64,000 nt of DNA from Segatella copri (GCF_026015295.1 NZ_JAPDUW010000001.1:992001-1056000), one strand, 5' to 3'. Counted from the stretch's first letter, positions 9,359 to 18,531 are shown. Notes: generated from the sequence alone by a model not told the origin. Translations and numbers: made by a program.

Positions 9359-10687
9359 ATGGCAATTATAAAATGTCCGGAATGCGGACGCCAAATTAGC
9401 GATAAAGCACCTACCTGCCCTAGTTGCGGGGTAGAAATAGCAGGCAAAATTACCAAATGCCCAAATTGTGGCGAGATTTATTTCAGCAACCTGGAAATGT
9501 GTCCTAACTGCCATGAGCTGAATCCTTCGCTCACAAGAATGACGCCTCCGACAGGAATGAGCCAGCAGACTCCTGCCAGCCAGGCTTCTATGACTCAGCA
9601 GCAAGAAGCGGAAAACGCAGCCAGACAGAATGCAATCAGACAAGAAGAAATCCGCCGTCAGGAGGCTCTCAGACAGGAGGCTCTCAGACAGCAGGCTCGT
9701 CCTCAGACACCTGTCAGAACAGCAACACCTCCTACTCCACCCGTTCCTCCGGTTCGCCCACAGCAATCTAATTCTCAGAACGGCGGAAACGGCGAGGGAA
9801 CCCCGGAAAAGAAAAAAAGCAACCGTGGCGTCATCATCATCTCTCTGATTTTCGCCTTCCTCGTTTGTGGCATTTTCTACTATTTCTATGATAGTGCCAA
9901 TAAGAATAAGGAACTGGAAGCTTACGAGTATGCGATGCAGAGTAGCGACCCGATGGTTCTGCAGAGTTACCTAGATACTTACAAAGATGCTGACGAGGCG
10001 CATCGTGATTCCATCATGGCTCACCTCGAACTTCTGAAACAGACCGATCAGGACTGGACCAACGCCGTAGTAAGCGGTTCGAAAGAGGCCCTGCAGGCTT
10101 ATCTCGACAAATACCCAAACAGTCCACACAAGCAGGAGGTTTTGAACAAGATAGATTCCATCGACTGGAATGTGGCCAAGAATGCTGATAATGCAGAAGC
10201 TTACCAGGCTTATCTCGCCGCTCATGCTGACGGTTCACATATCGAAGAGGCTGAGAATGCGATGAAGAAAGCCAAGAGCAGAGATTTGCAGCCAGAAGAG
10301 AAAGATATGGTAAGCAGTCTGTTCCGCCATTTCTTCCAAAGCATCAATACCCGCGATGCTGATGGTTTGCAGGCTTCATGCGAGGACATTCTCTCTTCGC
10401 TTCTGGGTAAGAATTCTGCTACCAAGGCAGATGTTGTAACCTTTATGAATAAGCTTTATAAGGAAGATGTGACCAACCTGAACTGGTTCCTCACCAACGA
10501 TTATAAGATTAAGAAGCGCGAGGTGGGTGACGAAGATTATGAATATCAGGTTCAGTTCTCAGCACGTGAGGAAGTTCAGCTTACCGACGGTACTAAGAAA
10601 ACCAACCATTTCAAAATCAACGCAACCGTTTCGCCAGACGGCAAGGTTTCTGCGTTCAACATGTCGAAGATTAATGCAGCAGAATAG
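9359..10687 (+). CDS. zinc-ribbon membrane protein with extracytoplasmic repeat domain
   Basis: A 442-residue protein. Two N-terminal zinc ribbons (CPECGRQ...CPSCG and CPNCGEI...CPNCH, residues 5-55), then a Gln/Arg linker with short EALRQ repeats and a Pro-rich tract (80-150), one transmembrane helix (about 158-176), and a C-terminal part of helical repeats (EAYEYAMQS, EALQAYLDKY, EAYQAYLAAH) followed by a beta-rich module (about 320-440). This layout is found in Bacteroidota proteins of unknown role. Topology would place the ribbons in the cytoplasm and the repeats outside. A terminator follows directly. Confidence 0.75.
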   Translation: MAIIKCPECGRQISDKAPTCPSCGVEIAGKITKCPNCGEIYFSNLEMCPNCHELNPSLTRMTPPTGMSQQTPASQASMTQQQEAENAARQNAIRQEEIRRQEALRQEALRQQARPQTPVRTATPPTPPVPPVRPQQSNSQNGGNGEGTPEKKKSNRGVIIISLIFAFLVCGIFYYFYDSANKNKELEAYEYAMQSSDPMVLQSYLDTYKDADEAHRDSIMAHLELLKQTDQDWTNAVVSGSKEALQAYLDKYPNSPHKQEVLNKIDSIDWNVAKNADNAEAYQAYLAAHADGSHIEEAENAMKKAKSRDLQPEEKDMVSSLFRHFFQSINTRDADGLQASCEDILSSLLGKNSATKADVVTFMNKLYKEDVTNLNWFLTNDYKIKKREVGDEDYEYQVQFSAREEVQLTDGTKKTNHFKINATVSPDGKVSAFNMSKINAAE

Positions 10688-10738
10688 AATAAAAAACGCC
10701 CTGCAAGATTAAATAGAATAAAAAACGCCCTGCAAGAT
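10685..10738. repeat. 25-bp tandem duplication at the terminator
   Basis: The 25 bases at 10685-10709, which include the stop codon and the terminator left arm, are repeated exactly at 10714-10738. The result is two left arms for one right arm. Confidence 0.85.
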
Positions 10739-10785
10739 CAGGAACTTCATTTCTGAATGTTCCCTTCTTGCAGGGCGTTTCTTTT
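10723..10785 (+). terminator. strong hairpin terminator
   Basis: AAACGCCCTGCAAGA (10723-10737) pairs with TCTTGCAGGGCGTTT (10766-10780), followed by CTTTTT. The loop adds a GGAAC/GTTCC stem. It separates the zinc-ribbon gene from the convergent DnaJ-family gene. Confidence 0.85.
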
Positions 10786-10844
10786 TACCTTCATGTTTTG
10801 GGAAAAGTTCTCATGTCCGAGAACCCGTTCCCTTCTTTTAGAAA

Positions 10845-11660
10845 TTACTTTGCATCCTTCATCTGACGGAGCAAATCTTTCTGCTTATCATTCAACCCGG
10901 TTGGCAACTTCACGTTGTAAGTAATCATCAGGTCGCCAAAGGTTCCGTCACCTCGGTCGTATCCTTTTCCGCGAACACGAACCTTCGTGCCATTCTGCGT
11001 TTCCGGCTTAATCTTCAGTTTGATTTTAGAACCATTACTCAATTTAATGATTCCTTCGCCGCCCAGCAGAGCCGTATAAAGGTCGATATTCACATTCATG
11101 TTCATTTCGCCGTTATTGGCACGACCATTCTGACCGCAACCGCCGCCACAACCACCTGTACCGAAATCAGCACCAGCTCCGTAGCCTGCCCCATTAAAGC
11201 CGCTACCATAACCGGCAGAACCATTAAATCCGCCAAAATTGCCGGAACCGAATCCATCAGCAGACTGCTGGCTTCTTCCACGACCTCCGAAGAGATTTTC
11301 GAAGAAGCTGGAGAAACCTCCGCCTCCGCCAAACTGGCTGAAGTCGAAACCCTCGAATGGATTTCCACCTGCTCCACCATAGCTTCCGGAACCGCCTGCA
11401 CCACCAGCTCCGCCGAAACCGCCGAATGCATCAGCATTCTTCCATTGTTCGCCATACTGGTCGTATTTAGCACGCTTATCTGGGTCAGAAATCACCTCAT
11501 ACGCCTCGTTCAGCGCCTGGAACTTAGCCTTCGCCTTCGGGTCGTTAGGGTGCAAATCTGGGTGAAACTGTTTTGCACGTTTACGATACGCAGCTCTCAC
11601 ATCCTTCTGCGGAATGTTCTTGTCTACGCCGAGAATCTTGTAATAATCAACAAATGCCAT
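10845..11660 (-). CDS. DnaJ-family co-chaperone (CbpA-like, Gly-rich)
   Basis: A 271-residue J-domain protein. The J domain is residues 4-70 with HPD at 33-35, which stimulates DnaK ATPase. A long Gly/Phe-rich segment (about 78-180) follows, then a single C-terminal substrate-binding-like domain (about 190-265, with LGGEGIIKLSNGSKIKLKI). No zinc-finger Cys repeats are present, so this is class II/CbpA-like rather than DnaJ itself, and the C-terminal part is shorter than in CbpA. Confidence 0.85.
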   Translation of the reverse strand: MAFVDYYKILGVDKNIPQKDVRAAYRKRAKQFHPDLHPNDPKAKAKFQALNEAYEVISDPDKRAKYDQYGEQWKNADAFGGFGGAGGAGGSGSYGGAGGNPFEGFDFSQFGGGGGFSSFFENLFGGRGRSQQSADGFGSGNFGGFNGSAGYGSGFNGAGYGAGADFGTGGCGGGCGQNGRANNGEMNMNVNIDLYTALLGGEGIIKLSNGSKIKLKIKPETQNGTKVRVRGKGYDRGDGTFGDLMITYNVKLPTGLNDKQKDLLRQMKDAK

Positions 11661-11733
11661 ATTATAAAACCTCCTATTTTTTAGTTTTTAAAAAATATCC
11701 AACAAAAAGTATGCCTATTTAAGTTCTTTTTTG

Positions 11734-11742
11734 TACTTTTGC
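11734..11742 (+). promoter_or_regulatory. -7 box of the 5'-nucleotidase gene
   Basis: TACTTTTGC fits TAnnTTTG; transcription would start near 11749, giving a leader of about 60 bases before the ATG at 11809. Confidence 0.5.
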
Positions 11743-11808
11743 AGAGAAAATAAGAAACAGAGCTCAACTGATGGGCTTTCATTACTCAAAAGTAATACAT
11801 TAATTAAT

Positions 11809-13572
11809 ATGAAACAATTATTTGCTGCGCTTCTTCTGGCGCTAACTTTCAATTCACAAGCTATGGCACAACAACGTACCGTAAAACTGAGAGTGATAGA
11901 GACAAGCGATGTGCACGGCTCTTTCTTCCCTTACGATTTCATCAACCGTAAGCCAAAAGCAGGAACCCTGGCGCGCGTTTCTTCCTACGTCAATAATCTG
12001 CGAAAAGACTATAAGGATAACCTCATCCTCTTGGAGAATGGCGATATTCTGCAGGGACAGCCTACCTGCTATTATTATAATTATGTAAACACAGAGGCTA
12101 GAAACGTGGCTGCCGATGTGGTCAACTACATGAAGTATGATGCGCAAGTGTTTGGCAATCATGATGTTGAAACGGGTCATCCAGTTTACGACAAATGGAT
12201 AAAAGAACTCAATTGCCCAGTTCTTGGTTCCAACATCATCAGCACTTCTACAGGCGAGCCTTACGTTAAGCCTTATCTCATCCTGAACCGCGAGGGCGTG
12301 AAGGTGGCAGTCTTGGGAATGATTACTCCTGCCATTCCAAACTGGCTCACGGAGAATCTCTGGAGCGGACTGAAATTTGAAAATATGGTAACAAACGCCC
12401 GCAAATGGGTGAAGTATCTCCAGGAGAATGAAAAACCGGATGTTATCATCGGCCTCTTCCACAGCGGAAAAGACGGAGGCATCCAGACTGCCGAATATGA
12501 TGAAGACGCCTCTATCAAGGTGGCAAAAGAAGTGCCGGGCTTCGACCTCATTCTCTTCGGTCACGACCATACGCGCGACAACGAAACCGTAACCAATACT
12601 GATGGAAAGCAGGTGGTTTGCCTGGATCCTGCCAACAACGCCATTAGCGTGGCTGATGCAGAAATAACCCTCACCCTCAACAAAAAAAAGGTGAACGGAA
12701 AGAAGCAGCTGGTGGTAACTGACAAAAAGGTGACAGGCAAGATTGTGGATGTGACAGATTGTCCTATCGACGAGGATTTCATGAAGACTTTCGAACCTCA
12801 GATTGCGGAAGTAAAGAAATATGTGGGCAAGCAGATTGGCAACTTCAAGACTACCATCTACAGCCGCGACCAGTTCTTCGGCAGTTCTGCCTTCAACGAT
12901 TTCATCCTCAACCTCCAGTTGCAGATTACAAAAGCCGACATTTCGTTCAACGCTCCCCTTCAGTTCAACGCGGTTCTGAAAGCCGGCCCAATCTACGTGA
13001 GCGACATGTTCAATCTCTATAAATATGAGAACCAGCTCTACGTAATGCGCATGACGGGCGAAGAAATCAGAAAGCATCTGGAAATGAGTTACGACCTCTG
13101 GGTGAACACCATGAAGAGCCCGGACGACCATCTCCTGCTGCTCGATGAGAAGACCGTTGGCGACCAGCAACGCCTCGGTTTCAAGAATCTCTCGTTCAAC
13201 TTTGATAGTGCTGCGGGAATCGATTACGAAGTTGACGTAACCAAGCCAGATGGCGAGAAGGTGAAGATTCTGCGCATGAGCAACGGCGAACCTTTCGATG
13301 AGAAGAAATGGTACAAGGTAGCCGTTAACAGCTATCGTGGAAATGGCGGCGGCGAACTCCTTACCAAGGGTGCCGGAATCCCGAAAGACAGTCTTGAAAG
13401 CCGAATCATCTATCGCAGCAAGCGCGACCAGCGCTACTATCTGATGGAAGAAATTGAAAAGATGGGAACGGTTGATGCAAAACCAAATAACAACTGGAAG
13501 TTTGTGCCGGAAGCATGGACCAAGCCTGCTGCCCAGCGCGATTTCGAATTGCTGTTCGGTAAGAAGAAATAG
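11809..13572 (+). CDS. 5'-nucleotidase / 2',3'-cyclic-nucleotide phosphodiesterase
   Basis: A 587-residue secreted metallophosphoesterase. The signal peptide is MKQLFAALLLALTFNSQAMA; a start at 11731 would overlap the promoter and place the signal inside the protein, so 11809 is chosen. Metal-binding motifs are in order: TSDVHGSF, ENGDILQG, FGNHDVE and FGHDHT. The C-terminal 5_nucleotid_C domain (about 350-560) binds the nucleoside and includes VNSYRGNGGGELL. Likely periplasmic nucleotide salvage. It is 72 bases from nudC. Confidence 0.92.
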   Translation: MKQLFAALLLALTFNSQAMAQQRTVKLRVIETSDVHGSFFPYDFINRKPKAGTLARVSSYVNNLRKDYKDNLILLENGDILQGQPTCYYYNYVNTEARNVAADVVNYMKYDAQVFGNHDVETGHPVYDKWIKELNCPVLGSNIISTSTGEPYVKPYLILNREGVKVAVLGMITPAIPNWLTENLWSGLKFENMVTNARKWVKYLQENEKPDVIIGLFHSGKDGGIQTAEYDEDASIKVAKEVPGFDLILFGHDHTRDNETVTNTDGKQVVCLDPANNAISVADAEITLTLNKKKVNGKKQLVVTDKKVTGKIVDVTDCPIDEDFMKTFEPQIAEVKKYVGKQIGNFKTTIYSRDQFFGSSAFNDFILNLQLQITKADISFNAPLQFNAVLKAGPIYVSDMFNLYKYENQLYVMRMTGEEIRKHLEMSYDLWVNTMKSPDDHLLLLDEKTVGDQQRLGFKNLSFNFDSAAGIDYEVDVTKPDGEKVKILRMSNGEPFDEKKWYKVAVNSYRGNGGGELLTKGAGIPKDSLESRIIYRSKRDQRYYLMEEIEKMGTVDAKPNNNWKFVPEAWTKPAAQRDFELLFGKKK

Positions 13573-13644
13573 TTTCTCGAAACGCTTCTGGAAAAGCATA
13601 TTATAAAGCTCAAAGTAAAAAAGCAAATAAGTTCAAAATAAAGA

Positions 13645-14418
13645 ATGAAGTATTGGTTTATATTTTGCAAGACTGATCTCTTGCTCGAAAAGAAAGAAGA
13701 CGGAACCTATACGATTCCTTGTTCAGAAGAGAGTCCAATCCCAACAAAGCCTTGGACTCACATTCTCAATATTACCCCGATGGAAGACGGAACAGAGGTG
13801 AAGACCTTCACCATTCCTGAGCCCGTTACCGACAATCCGAAGTACGAAATGTGCGGCTTGCGCCCTAGTTTCTACAAACTCTCTCCTGCCCTTTACCAGA
13901 AAGCAGGAAAGTGTCAGGAACTCAACTATTGGGACATGAATACCCAATTCTGCGGCGTTTGCGGAGCTCCGATGAAAATGGCAACCGACATCAGTAAGAA
14001 ATGTACAGAATGCGGCAAACAGGTCTGGCCTTCGCTTGCCACAGCCATCATCGTTCTGATTAAGAAAGATGATCAGGTCTTGCTGGTACACGCTCGCAAT
14101 TTCAAGGGAAATTTCGACAGTCTCGTGGCTGGTTTCGTAGAGACTGGCGAGAATCTGGAAGAGGCGGTTCATCGTGAAGTAATGGAAGAAACCGGTCTGA
14201 CTATCAAGAACTTGAAATATTTCGGTTCCCAGCCTTGGCCTTATCCGAGCGGTCTGATGATTGGCTTTTCGGCAGAATATGTAGATGGAGAAATTCATCT
14301 TCAGAAAGAAGAACTCTCTCGTGGTAAATGGTTCACGAAAGAGAATCTCCCTATTCTCCCAGAGAAACTTTCCATCGCCCGAAAACTCATCGACGCCTGG
14401 CTGGCGGACAAACTCTAA
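13645..14418 (+). CDS. nudC: NAD+ diphosphatase (NudC-type Nudix hydrolase)
   Basis: A 257-residue Nudix enzyme hydrolysing NAD(H) (and, in characterised homologues, NAD caps on RNA) to NMN and AMP. It has an N-terminal domain, a zinc ribbon (CGVC...CTEC, about residues 109-130) and the Nudix box GFVETGENLEEAVHREVMEE. The NudC-specific SQPWP motif follows (SQPWPYPSGLMIGF). Its 3' end is part of a short tandem repeat. Confidence 0.92.
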   Translation: MKYWFIFCKTDLLLEKKEDGTYTIPCSEESPIPTKPWTHILNITPMEDGTEVKTFTIPEPVTDNPKYEMCGLRPSFYKLSPALYQKAGKCQELNYWDMNTQFCGVCGAPMKMATDISKKCTECGKQVWPSLATAIIVLIKKDDQVLLVHARNFKGNFDSLVAGFVETGENLEEAVHREVMEETGLTIKNLKYFGSQPWPYPSGLMIGFSAEYVDGEIHLQKEELSRGKWFTKENLPILPEKLSIARKLIDAWLADKL

Positions 14419-14456
14419 TAATGAGGACAAACTCTAAAAGTGAGGATAAACTCTAA
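14406..14456 (+). repeat. triplicated nudC 3' end
   Basis: GGACAAACTCTAA occurs at 14406-14418 and 14425-14437, and as GGATAAACTCTAA at 14444-14456, with a 19-base period. Each copy contains an in-frame-looking AAACTC-TAA stop; the first is the real nudC stop. Confidence 0.85.
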
Positions 14457-14459
14457 AAA

Positions 14460-15638
14460 ATGATGAAAGAGAAACTTTGGAATGCAAACTACATCAAGGT
14501 GATGACTACCAACTTTCTGTTGTATTTCGCCTTCTATCTGCTCACACCTTTGCTCCCTCTCTATCTGAGCGAAAATTTTGGAGCCACGAAAGATGTGATT
14601 GGAATTGTGCTGAGCGGCTATACGGTTGCCGCCCTCATCATTCGTCCGTTCAGCGGATATGTGGTTGACAGCTTTTCGCGCAAAAAGGTTCTGATGGTCT
14701 GTCTCTCGGCCTTCGCCATCTTCTTTGCCGGCTATATTGCAGCCAGCACCATCCTGATGTTTGCCATCTGCAGAACCCTGCACGGAGGTCCGTTCGGAGC
14801 CGTAACGGTTGCCAACAGCACCTGCGCCATCGACGTTCTTCCGGCAAGTAGGAGAAATGAAGGAATCGGACTCTACGGACTGAGCAACAATTTTGCCATG
14901 GCAATTGCTCCATCCATCGGAATCTATCTCCATAATGCGGTAGACAGTTACATGATTCTCTTCTGGATAGCTTTCATCGTGGCGATTGCCTCAGTTGTGA
15001 TTGCAGGAACCATCCGCCTCCCCGAAAAGGAAATCGTTAAGAACAAGGAGAAGCTTTCTCTCGACCGCTTCTTCCTGACGCGTGCCTGGCTCCTTGCCAT
15101 CAACATCGCCATGTTCGGTTTCTGCTGGGGCGTTCTGAGCAATTATCTTGCGATTTACAGCAAGGAGGAACTCGGAATTACGGGCGGAACGGGCACTTAT
15201 TTTGCCCTTCTTTCCATGGGCCTGTTCCTGTCAAGATTGCAGGGAAGAAAAGCCTTGAGCCAGGGCAAACTTACCCAGAATGCGGCCGAAGGAATGCTGC
15301 TTTCGCTTGTTGGTTTCATCATCTTTGTTGCCGTCAAGCACCCGGTAGCCTATTATCTTTCGGCTTGCCTTATCGGCCTGGGCAACGGTCATCTTTACCC
15401 AGCCTTTCTCAACATGTTTATTAATGTGGCTCGTCACAACCAGCGTGGAACGGCAAACAGCAGCATTCTTACAGGTTGGGATTTGGGCTTCGGAATCGGC
15501 TGTCTGCTAGGCGGAGTTGTGGCAGAACATTTCGGTTACAACGGAACATTCTGGATGGTTGCTATAGAAAATGCAGCTTCCGTTCTCCTCTTCTTTGCCG
15601 CTTCGAAACAATTCTTTGAAAAGAGACGCAGAGAATAG
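14460..15638 (+). CDS. MFS transporter
   Basis: A 392-residue major facilitator protein with about 12 hydrophobic helices. The loop between helices 2 and 3 (GYVVDSFSRKKVLM) is the MFS motif A variant, and RTLHGGPFGAVTV marks helix 4. It resembles drug/arabinose-type efflux members; the substrate is not evident. It starts 41 bases after nudC and ends before a bidirectional terminator. Confidence 0.85.
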   Translation: MMKEKLWNANYIKVMTTNFLLYFAFYLLTPLLPLYLSENFGATKDVIGIVLSGYTVAALIIRPFSGYVVDSFSRKKVLMVCLSAFAIFFAGYIAASTILMFAICRTLHGGPFGAVTVANSTCAIDVLPASRRNEGIGLYGLSNNFAMAIAPSIGIYLHNAVDSYMILFWIAFIVAIASVVIAGTIRLPEKEIVKNKEKLSLDRFFLTRAWLLAINIAMFGFCWGVLSNYLAIYSKEELGITGGTGTYFALLSMGLFLSRLQGRKALSQGKLTQNAAEGMLLSLVGFIIFVAVKHPVAYYLSACLIGLGNGHLYPAFLNMFINVARHNQRGTANSSILTGWDLGFGIGCLLGGVVAEHFGYNGTFWMVAIENAASVLLFFAASKQFFEKRRRE

Positions 15639-15679
15639 AAAACAGTTGATAAAGAGAAATATAAGATTATGAATAAAAA

Positions 15680-15732
15680 AAGAGCACTTCATCCGAGACA
15701 GAAGAAAGTCTCAGGCGAAGTGCTCTTATTTT
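15680..15732. terminator. bidirectional terminator
   Basis: AAGAGCACTTC (15680-15690) pairs with GAAGTGCTCTT (15717-15727), with A-run before and T-run after, plus an inner GAGAC/GTCTC. It serves both the MFS gene and the convergent DUF3127 gene. Confidence 0.85.
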
Positions 15733-15750
15733 TATCTTACTTTTCTGTTT

Positions 15751-16197
15751 TTAGAAAGGAAGATCATCTGCGCTACCACCCTCTGCTGCAGGAGCTGCAG
15801 GCTGAACTGGAGGGAATGCTGCAGTTGCGCCATTAGCAGGAGCTGCTGGCTGAGCAGGAGCTACAGGAGCACCTACTGGAGGAAACGCACCTGGTTGCAT
15901 TCCGCCCATAGCACCAGCTACGGCGTTAGGGTCAACACGCTGGATGTTCCAGGCACGGATGCTGTTGTACCAACGGCCCTGATACTCATGAGCATCAATA
16001 TCGAAAGAAACCAGAAGTTCCTCACCACTCTGAATGTTGAACTGAGCCAGACGGTCTGCTCCGAAAACATCAAAGCACAATTTCTTTGGATACTGCTCGT
16101 GGGTTTCAATTACGAACGACTGAGCTTTCCACTCTCCTCTTGCAGAGACGCCGCTTCTTTCAGGCAAAACGGCAATAACTTTTCCTTGTAATTCCAT
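15751..16197 (-). CDS. DUF3127 protein, SSB-like
   Basis: A 148-residue Bacteroidota protein. The DUF3127 domain (1-90) is an OB-like beta fold (VIAVLPERSGVSARGEWKAQ; VSFDIDAHEYQGRWYN). A Pro/Ala-rich disordered linker follows and the last residues are SADDLPF, closely matching the acidic DDxPF tip by which single-stranded DNA-binding protein recruits partners. It is divergent from dnaN. A role in DNA replication or repair is inferred from the tip and neighbours. Confidence 0.85.
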   Translation of the reverse strand: MELQGKVIAVLPERSGVSARGEWKAQSFVIETHEQYPKKLCFDVFGADRLAQFNIQSGEELLVSFDIDAHEYQGRWYNSIRAWNIQRVDPNAVAGAMGGMQPGAFPPVGAPVAPAQPAAPANGATAAFPPVQPAAPAAEGGSADDLPF

Positions 16198-16301
16198 ATG
16201 ATAATATTTAAAGTTTTTCCTTTGTTTAAAGGGTGTTTTTTTCTTTCTGACTGCGAAATTACTAAAAATAGTTCAAAAACTAGAACTTTTCTCCAATTAT
16301 T

Positions 16302-16333
16302 TTTGCTTATCAGCGATATTTTTTGTATTTTTG
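16302..16333 (+). promoter_or_regulatory. dnaN promoter
   Basis: TTTG at 16302-16305, a 20-base spacer and TATTTTTG at 16326-16333 match both Bacteroidota promoter boxes. Predicted start of transcription is about 16339. Confidence 0.75.
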
Positions 16334-16338
16334 TGCTC

Positions 16339-16360
16339 AATTAGGTGATATTGCCTAATT
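16339..16360 (+). promoter_or_regulatory. inverted repeat at the dnaN transcription start
   Basis: AATTAGG (16339-16345) and CCTAATT (16354-16360) flank TGATATTG, giving a 22-base near-palindrome at the predicted +1. It could be an operator or a 5' mRNA stem. Confidence 0.5.
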
Positions 16361-16407
16361 AAATTAAGGTGAAACAGAAAACAAAATAAAATTTAAATAA
16401 AATACTC

Positions 16408-17535
16408 ATGAGATTTACAGTATCAAGTTCTGCATTGAGCAGCAAGCTCAACATGCTCGCAAAAGTGATTGGAAGCAAGAATTCGTTGCCAATCCTCGAT
16501 TGTTTCCTTTTCCAAGTTGCTAACGGTGAAATGAGCATCACGGCTAGCGATAGTGATAATGTCATCAAGAGTACACTCGCTCTTACCGACCACGATGGAG
16601 AAGGTGAGTTTTGTGTGCCTAACCGCGTAATCCTCGATGCGTTGAAGGAACTGCCTGAGCAGCCTCTTCACTTCGATGTGGATGCTGCCGGAGAAGCCAT
16701 TGCCATCAAGATTGTTTACCAAAACGGTCTTTACAACTTCACAGGTCAGAGCGCAGAGGAATATCCTCGCACACAGAGCATGAACGATGCTTGCACCACC
16801 GTTTCTTTGCCTACAGAAATGCTGATCAACAACATTTCACGCTCGCTCTTCGCTACAGCCAACGATGAGTTGCGCCCTGTCATGAACGGTATTTACTTCG
16901 ACCTGACAGCAGATGCTCTCGCTATCGTAGCAAGCGATGGTCACAAGCTGGTTCGCAGCAAGAACTTCACTATCAAGAGCGAATCTCCTTCAGCATTCAA
17001 CTTGCCTAAGAAGCCAGCTTCTCTGCTGAAGAACATTCTGAGCAAGGACGGCGACGACGCTATCATCAAGTTTGATGACCGAAGCGCAGAAATCCAGTTT
17101 ACTGACGGCGTTATGAGATGCAGACTGATTGATGGCCGCTACCCTAACTACAACTCTGTCATTCCAAACAACCCTAACGAGGTTACAGTAGACCGCAGAG
17201 GCTTGCAGAGTGCTTTGCGCCGCGTATTGCCATTTGCAAGCGAGAGCAGCCAACTCATCCGTTTCCACATCGAGTCAGCCCGTTTCGAGGTTTCTTCTGA
17301 GGATATTGACTTCTCAACATCTGCAAAGGAACAGTTGTCTTGCGAATACAACGGCTCTCCTATCAGCATCGGCTTCAAGGGAAGCAGTCTGATGGAAATC
17401 CTGAGCAATCTCACCAGCGACAACATCATCATCCAGCTGGCAGACCCAAGCCGTGCCGGAATCATCGTACCAGCAGAACAGCCTGAGAACGAAGATATTC
17501 TGATGCTCATCATGCCTATGCTCCTTAACGACTAA
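16408..17535 (+). CDS. dnaN: DNA polymerase III beta subunit (sliding clamp)
   Basis: A 375-residue ring clamp that tethers DNA polymerase to DNA. Three tandem clamp folds; conserved segments include MRFTVSSSALSSKLNMLAKV, DELRPVMNGIYFD, ASDGHKLV, LIDGRYPNY and the C-terminal MLIMPML hydrophobic-pocket region. Length is normal. It is followed 51 bases later by a DnaQ-like exonuclease, a sensible replication pairing. Confidence 0.95.
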   Translation: MRFTVSSSALSSKLNMLAKVIGSKNSLPILDCFLFQVANGEMSITASDSDNVIKSTLALTDHDGEGEFCVPNRVILDALKELPEQPLHFDVDAAGEAIAIKIVYQNGLYNFTGQSAEEYPRTQSMNDACTTVSLPTEMLINNISRSLFATANDELRPVMNGIYFDLTADALAIVASDGHKLVRSKNFTIKSESPSAFNLPKKPASLLKNILSKDGDDAIIKFDDRSAEIQFTDGVMRCRLIDGRYPNYNSVIPNNPNEVTVDRRGLQSALRRVLPFASESSQLIRFHIESARFEVSSEDIDFSTSAKEQLSCEYNGSPISIGFKGSSLMEILSNLTSDNIIIQLADPSRAGIIVPAEQPENEDILMLIMPMLLND

Positions 17536-17586
17536 AGGAGCACGGGCTTTCTCTGAAACAACAAAAAGAAAAGTATTTCTACAAAA

Positions 17587-18450
17587 ATGAAACTCAATTT
17601 GACAAAGCCTCTGATCGTGTTCGACCTGGAGACAACGGGTCTTGACATGATCAAGGATCGTATTATACAGATTTCTTACATCAAGGTAATGCCTGATGGA
17701 ACTGAAGACCGCAAGAACCTCTTCGTAAATCCTTGCAAGGAGATTCCTGCCGAAGTAGTTGCCCTTACAGGCATCAGCAACGAAGATGTAAAAGATGCGC
17801 CAACCTTCAAGCAGCTGGCTGCCACATTAGAGAAGGAATTTACAGGTTGCGATTTCGCAGGCTACAATTCCAACCACTTCGATGTACCGATGCTCGCAGA
17901 AGAATTCCTGCGTGCTGGAATCGACTTCGATTTCAACAAGTGCCGTCTCATCGATGCGCAGACCATCTTCATGAAAATGGAGCGCCGAAACCTGGCTGCT
18001 GCTTACAAGTTCTATTGCGGCAGAAAGATGGAGGAAGATTTCGAGGCTCATCGTGCAGATCAGGATACAGAGGCTACTTACCGCGTGCTCATGGGCGAGC
18101 TCGACAAGTATGCTCCAGGCGTGCAGGATGAACCTGAGCGCGTGCTCAACAACAACATGGATGAACTTGCCGATTTCTCTAAGCAGAAGGATAATGTAGA
18201 TTTCGCCGGACGCATCGTTTGGGAAGAGGTAAAAGACGCCCAGGGCAACGTTGTAAACGATGAGAACGGAAATCCTTTGAAGCACGAAGTATTCAACTTC
18301 GGCAAATACAAAGGATGGGATGTGGCTGAGATTCTGACCAAAGACCCGGGTTATTTTACATGGGTCTTGGGAAGCGATTTCACCAACAATACCAAGCAGG
18401 TGCTTACCCGCATCCGCCTTCGTGAATTCAACAAGAGAATGGGAAAATAA
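17587..18450 (+). CDS. DnaQ-like 3'-5' exonuclease with C-terminal DUF3820-like domain
   Basis: A 287-residue protein. The exonuclease domain (about 6-180) has DEDDh motifs: Exo I FDLETTGLD, Exo II in YNSNHFDVP, and Exo III HRADQDTEAT. After a linker, residues about 238-283 (FNFGKYKGWDVAEI and YFTWVLGSDF) form a DUF3820-type module. It may be the proofreading epsilon-like subunit or a separate repair nuclease; the tail fusion makes it longer than a bare epsilon domain. Directly downstream of dnaN. Confidence 0.88.
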   Translation: MKLNLTKPLIVFDLETTGLDMIKDRIIQISYIKVMPDGTEDRKNLFVNPCKEIPAEVVALTGISNEDVKDAPTFKQLAATLEKEFTGCDFAGYNSNHFDVPMLAEEFLRAGIDFDFNKCRLIDAQTIFMKMERRNLAAAYKFYCGRKMEEDFEAHRADQDTEATYRVLMGELDKYAPGVQDEPERVLNNNMDELADFSKQKDNVDFAGRIVWEEVKDAQGNVVNDENGNPLKHEVFNFGKYKGWDVAEILTKDPGYFTWVLGSDFTNNTKQVLTRIRLREFNKRMGK

Positions 18451-18531
18451 TTGTTACCGGACTTTCGCAAGCGGTTGAAGAACAAACCTCTTGCGAAACT
18501 CGGATTTATTTCTTAACAGTTAGAAAAATTC

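Noticed and set aside
11854..13626. 590-residue open frame on the minus strand
   Set aside because: Shadow of the 5'-nucleotidase gene; codon bias of the real gene leaves the opposite frame open, and the product has no recognisable fold.
14406..14456. Possible CRISPR or regulatory iterons
   Set aside because: Units are 13 bases with 6-base spacers and are simple duplicates of the nudC 3' end.
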